Below the pieces are notes generated by a model that saw only the letters and a program-made list of their open reading frames with translations, was not told the DNA's origin and did not search any database. This document shows positions 59,136-64,000 of a stretch of 64,000 nt of DNA, one piece after another. The position numbers and the translations under genes are program-made. Source of the DNA: Litoditis marina (taxonomy: Eukaryota > Nematoda > Chromadorea > Rhabditida > Rhabditidae); NCBI GenBank assembly GCA_964036275.1, contig CAXIWQ010000010.1, positions 1 through 64,000 of the forward strand, in the 5' to 3' direction. Numbering within the stretch: the first letter of the stretch is position 1; each line of letters starts with the position of its first letter.

Positions 59136-62100
59136 TGGCCTAGTAGGACAGAAAAATGGTTTTGCTCGAGTGTGGATCGGATGTCGATGATACTTTCCTG
59201 TTCTGGAAAAACAGTTAGCTGATCTGAGCAGAACAAACTATTCTGCCCTAGTAGGGCAGAAAAGTGGTTTTGCTCGAGTGTGGATCGGATGTCGATGAGA
59301 CTTTCCTGTTCTGGAAAAACAGTAAGCAAACTATTCTGCCCTAGTAGGGCAGCAAAATGGTTCGGAGAGAACAACGTTCCGTATCCTACGAGGAAACAGA
59401 TTTTGTTCACTCATTCTGCCCTAGTAAGGCAGAAAGGTGGTTTTGCTCGAGTGTGGATCGGATGTCAATGAGACTTTCCTGTTCTGAAAAAAAAGTTAGC
59501 TGATCTGAGCAGAACAAACGATTTTGCCCTAGTAGGGCAGAAACTGGTGTGAACAGAACCTCGTTCCGTTTCCTATGAAAACAAAGAGTTTGTTCACTCA
59601 TTCTGCCCTAGTAGGGCAGAAAAGTGGTTTTGCTCGAGTGTGGATCGGATGTCAATGAGACTTTCTTGTTCTGGAAAAACAGTTAGCTGATCTGAGCAGA
59701 ACAAACTATTCTGCCCTAGTAGGGCAGCAAAATGGTTTGGAGAGAACAACGTTCCGTATCCTACGAGGAAACCAATTTTGTTCACTCATTCTGGCCTAGT
59801 AGGACAGAAAAATGGTTTTGCTCGAGTGTGGATCGGATGTCGATGATACTTTCCTGTTCTGGAAAAACAGTTAGCTGATCTGAGCAGAACAAACTATTCT
59901 GCCCTAGTAGGGCAGAAAAGTGGTTTTGCTCGAGTGTGGATCGGATGTCGATGAGACTTTCCTGTTCTGGAAAAACAGTAAGCAAACTATTCTGCCCTAG
60001 TAGGGCAGCAAAATGGTTCGGAGAGAACAACGTTCCGTATCCTACGAGGAAACAGATTTTGTTCACTCATTCTGCCCTAGTAGGGCAGAAAGGTGGTTTT
60101 GCTCGAGCGTGGATCGGATGTCAATGAGACTTTCCTGTTCTGGAAAAACAGTTAGCTGATCTGAGCAGAACAAACGATTTTGCCCTAGTAGGGCAGAAAC
60201 TGGTGTGAACAGAACCTCGTTCCGTTTCCTATGAAAACAAAGAGTTTGTTCACTCATTCTGCCCTAGTAGGGCAGAAAAGTGGTTTTTCTCGAGTGTGGA
60301 TCGGATGTCAATGAGACTTTCCTGTTCTGGAAAAACAGTTAGCTGATCTGAGCAGAACGAACGATTCTGCCCTAGTAGGGCAGCAAAATGGTTCGGAGAG
60401 AACAACGTTCCGTATCCTACGAGGAAACAGATTTTGTTCACTCATTCTGGCCTAGTAGGACAGAAAAGTGGTTTTGCTCGAGTGTGGATCGGATGTCGAT
60501 GATACTTTCCTGTTCTGGAAAAACAGTTAGCTGATCTGAGCAGAACAAACTATTCTGCCCTAGTAGGGCAAGCAAAATGGTTTGGAGAGAACAACGTTCC
60601 GTATCCTACGAGGAAACCAATTTTGTTCACTCATTCTGGCCTAGTAGGACAGAAAAATGGTTTTGCTCGAGTGTGGATCGGATGTCGATGATACTTTCCT
60701 GTTCTGGAAAAAAAGTTAGCTGATCTGAGCAGAACAAACTATTCTGCCCTAGTAGGGCAGCAAAATGGTTTGGAGAGAACAACGTTCCGTATCCTACGAG
60801 GAAACCGATTTTGTTCACTCATTCTGGCCTAGTAGGACAGAAAAATGGTTTTGCTCGAGTGTGGATCGGATGTCGATGATACTTTCCTGTTCTGGAAAAA
60901 CAGTTAGCTGATCTGAGCAGAACAAACTATTCTGCCCTAGTAGGGCGGAAAAGTGGTTTTGCTCGAGTGTGGATCGGATGTCAATGAGACTTTCCTGTTC
61001 TGGAAAAACAGTTAGCTGATCTGAGCAGAACAAACGATTCTGCCCTAGTAGGGCAGAAACTGGTGTGAACAGAACCTCGTTCCGTTTCCTATGAAAACAA
61101 AGAGTTTGTTCACTCATTCTGCCCTAGTAGGGCAGAAAAGTGGTTTTGCTCGAGTGTGGATCGGATGTCAATGAGACTTTCTTGTTCTGGAAAAACAGTT
61201 AGCTGATCTGAGCAGAACAAACTATTCTGCCCTAGTAGGGCAGCAAAATGGTTTGGAGAGAACAACGTTCCGTATCCTACGAGGAAACCGATTTTGTTCA
61301 CTCATTCTGGCCTAGTAGGACAGAAAAATGGTTTTGCTCGAGTGTGGATCGGATGTCGATGATACTTTCCTGTTCTGGAAAAACAGTTAGCTGATCTGAG
61401 CAGAACAAACTATTCTGCCCTAGTAGGGCAGAAAAGTGGTTTTGCTCGAGTGTGGATCGGATGTCGATGAGACTTTCCTGTTCTGGAAAAACAGTAAGCA
61501 AACTATTCTGCCCTAGTAGGGCAGCAAAATGGTTCGGAGAGAACAACGTTCCGTATCCTACGAGGAAACCGATTTTGTTCACTCATTCTGGCCTAGTAGG
61601 ACAGAACAATGGTTTTGCTCGAGTGTGGATCGGATGTCGATGATACTTTCCTGTTCTGGAAAAACAGTTAGCTGATCTGAGCAGAACAAACTATTCTGCC
61701 CTAGTAGGGCGGAAAAGTGGTTTTGCTCGAGTGTGGATCGGATGTCGATGAGACTTTCCTGTTCTGGAAAAACAGTTAACAAACTAGTCTGCCTTAGTAG
61801 GGCAGCAAAATGGTTCGGAGAGAACAACGTTCCGTATCCTACGAGGAAACAGATTTTGTTCACTCATTCTGCCCTAGTAGGGCAGAAAAGTGGTTTTGCT
61901 CGAGTGTGGATCGGATGTCAATGAGACTTTCCTGTTCTGGAAAAACAGTTAGCTGATCTGAGCAGAACAAACGATTTTGCCCTAGTAGGGCAGAAACTGG
62001 TGTGAACAGAACCTCGTTCCGTTTCCTATGAAAACAAAGAGTTTGTTCACTCATTCTGCCCTAGTAGGGCAGAAAAGTGGTTTTGCTCGAGTGTGGATCG

Positions 62101-64000
62101 GATGTCAATGAGACTTTCCTGTTTTGGAAAAACAGTTAGCTGATCTGAGCAGAACAAACTATTCTGCCCTAGTAGGGCAAGCAAAATGGTTTGGAGAGAA
62201 CAACGTTCCGTATCCTACGAGGAAACCGACTTTGTTCACTCATTCTGGCCTAGTAGGACAGAAAAATGGTTTTGCTCGAGTGTGGATCGGATGTCGATGA
62301 TACTTTCCTGTTCTGGAAAAAAAGTTAGCTGATCTGAGCAGAACAAACTATTCTGTCCTAGTAGGGCAGCAAAATGGTTTGGAGAGAACAACGTTCCGTA
62401 TCCTACGAGGAAACCGATTTTGTTCACTCATTCTGGCCTAGTAGGACAGAAAAATGGTTTTGCTCGAGTGTGGATCGGATGTCGATGATACTTTCCTGTT
62501 CTGGAAAAACAGTTAGCTGATCTGAGCAGAACAAACTATTCTGCCCTAGTAGGGCGGAAAAGTGGTTTTGCTCGAGTGTGGATCGGACGTCGATGAGACT
62601 TTCCTGTTCTGGAAAAACAGTTAACAAACTAGTCTGCCTTAGTAGGGCAGCAAAATGGTTCGGAGAGAACAACGTTCCGTATCCTACGAGGAAACAGATT
62701 TTGTTCACTCATTCTGCCCTAGTAGGGCAGAAAAGTGGTTTTGCTCGAGTGTGGATCGGATGTCAATGAGACTTTCCTGTTCTGGAAAAACAGTTAGCTG
62801 ATCTGAGCAGAACAAACGATTCTGCCCTAGTAGGGCAGAAACTGGTGTGAACAGAACCTCGTTCCGTTTTATATGAAAACAAAGAGTTTGTTCACTCATT
62901 CTGCCCTGGTAGGGCAGAAAAGTGGTTTTGCTCGAGTGTGGATCGAATGTCAATGAGACTTTCCTGTTCTGGAAAAACAGTTAGCTGATCTGAGCAGAAC
63001 AAACGATTCTGCCCTAGTAGGGCAGCAAAATGGTTCGGAGAGAACAACGTTCCGTATCCTACGAGGAAACAGATTTTGTTCACTCATTCTGGCCTAGTAG
63101 GACAGAAAAGTGGTTTTGCTCGAGTGTGGATCGGATGTCGATGAGACTTTCCTGTTCTGGAAAAACAGTTAACAAACTAGTCTGCCTTAGTAGGGCAGCA
63201 AAATGGTTCGGAGAGAACAACGTTCCGTATCCTACGAGGAAACAGATTTTGTTCACTCATTCTGCCCTAGTAGGACAGAAAAGTGGTTTTGCTCGAGTGT
63301 GGATCGGATGTCAATGATACTTTCCTGTTCTGGAAAAACAGTTAGCTGATCTGAGCAGAACAAACTATTCTGCCTTAGTAGGGCAGAAACTGGTGTGAAC
63401 AGAACCTCGTTCCGTTTTCTATGAAAACAAAGAGTTTGTTCACTCATTCTGCCCTAGTAGGGCAGAAAAGTGGTTTTGCTCGAGTGTGGATCGAATGTCA
63501 ATGAGACTTTCCTGTTCTGGAAAAACAGTTAGCTGATCTGAGCAGAACAAGTGATTCTGCCCTAGTAGGGCAGCAAAATGGTTCGGAGAGAACAACGTTC
63601 CGTATCCTACGAGGAAACAGATTTTGTTCACTCATTATGGCCTAGTAGGACAGAAAAGTGGTTTTGCTCGAGTGTGGATCGGATGTCGATGATACTTTCC
63701 TGTTCTGGAAAAACAGTTAGCTGATCTGAGCAGAACAAACTATTCTGCCCTAGTAGGGCAGAAAAGTGGTTTTGCTTAAGTGTGGATTGGATGTCGATTA
63801 GACTTTCTTGTTCTGGAAAAACAGTTAGCTGATCTGAGCAGAACAAACTATTCTGCCCTAGTAGGGCAGCAAAATGGTTGGAGAGAACAACGTTCCGTAT
63901 CCTACGAGGAAACCGATTTTGTTCACTCATTCTGGCCTAGTAGGACAGAAAAATGGTTTTGCTCGAGTGTGGATCGGATGTCGATGATATTTTCCTGTTC

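Larger units (their letters stand above)
23724..64000 (-). repeat. Satellite array, right arm (A-to-B on - strand)
   Basis: The same satellite family as the left arm, but every module is on the - strand from the joint to the end of the window. It has the A, B and C modules and the same boundary palindrome. Beyond about 33 kb it gains a frequent C+B unit of 187 bp, built on a C module with ACAAACTCTTT near its start, which I do not see in the left arm. Higher-order periods include 4,145, 1,222, 6,884 and 1,408 bp. Single-base changes and small indels become more frequent after about 53 kb. The window ends inside a B module, so the array continues to the right. No gene or mobile element is visible. 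Confidence 0.98.
55946..64000 (-). repeat. Irregular right-end satellite domain
   Basis: Still satellite throughout, but with no dominant long period. Shorter offsets link parts of it: 671 bp (57229 and 57900 units), 656 bp (59136 and 59792), 3,393 bp (58196 and 61589), 845 bp (61589 and 62434) and about 4.8 kb (58664 and 63450). Marks include ACAAGTGATTCTG, AGTCTGCCTTAGTAGG with GTTAACAAAC, and ATCGAATGTC. Point changes seem denser than further left. A 12-base loss at the A/B boundary near 59083 and a one-base loss near 63878 alter A modules. Confidence 0.88.

Noticed and set aside
1..64000. Ribosomal, 5S, tRNA or other RNA gene tandem array
   Set aside because: No box A/B promoter, tRNA fold or rRNA-like segment could be recognised in the 188-bp unit.

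Overview
The window is 64 kb of one satellite DNA family from end to end. I see no protein-coding gene, tRNA, rRNA, transposon, CRISPR array or unique sequence. Short open frames occur in every repeat on both strands. They are by-products of the repeat, because the commonest unit (188 bp) is not a multiple of three and the same frames recur in every copy. An uninterrupted array with higher-order repeats (HORs) and no phage, plasmid or bacterial genes points to a eukaryotic nuclear genome, for example a centromeric, pericentromeric or other heterochromatic block. I cannot name the species. GC is about 46% by hand count of one 188-bp unit.

The array is built from three modules. Module A is about 80 bp, module B about 108 bp and module C 79-80 bp. 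Each ends in the same 17-bp odd-centred palindrome, CTGCCCTACTAGGGCAG, or a marked variant of it. The basic monomer is A+B (188 bp). Other combinations are A+B+B (296 bp), A+short-B+B (281 bp), A+short-B (173 bp), A+B+B+B (404 bp), C+A+B (268 bp) and C+B (187 bp). B occurs as several diagnostic subtypes, and C looks like a chimera of the A start and the B end.

Layout: from 1 to 23,723 all units read A to B on the + strand. From 23,724 to 64,000 all units read on the - strand. The switch is one clean fold-back joint in which 19 bp of an A module meets the reverse complement of another A module. Flanking it are mirrored arms of about 2.1 kb (21,640-23,723 and 24,289-26,372), separated by a 565-bp spacer that belongs to the right-hand orientation. 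Weaker mirror homology continues to about 18.8 kb on the left and 27.4 kb on the right.

HORs are layered and differ by region. About 5.53 kb, with 2.15 and 3.38 kb sub-periods, in 0.4-9.6 kb. 3.30 kb in 9.3-15.2 kb. 2.43, 1.22 and 1.96 kb in 15.5-23.2 kb. 4.145 and 1.222 kb in 23.9-33.2 kb. A mosaic of 1.45, 2.65, 2.98 and 6.46 kb offsets in 33.2-41.4 kb. 6.884 kb in 41.4-53.5 kb. 1.408 kb in 53.1-55.9 kb. A less regular, more mutated region runs from about 55.9 kb to the end. All offsets come from matching repeat-borne variants by position. The array runs off both ends of the window.

The most interesting signals are the fold-back joint, the palindrome shared by otherwise different modules, the layered HORs with long-range shared variants, and the apparent concentration of variation at CpG dinucleotides.
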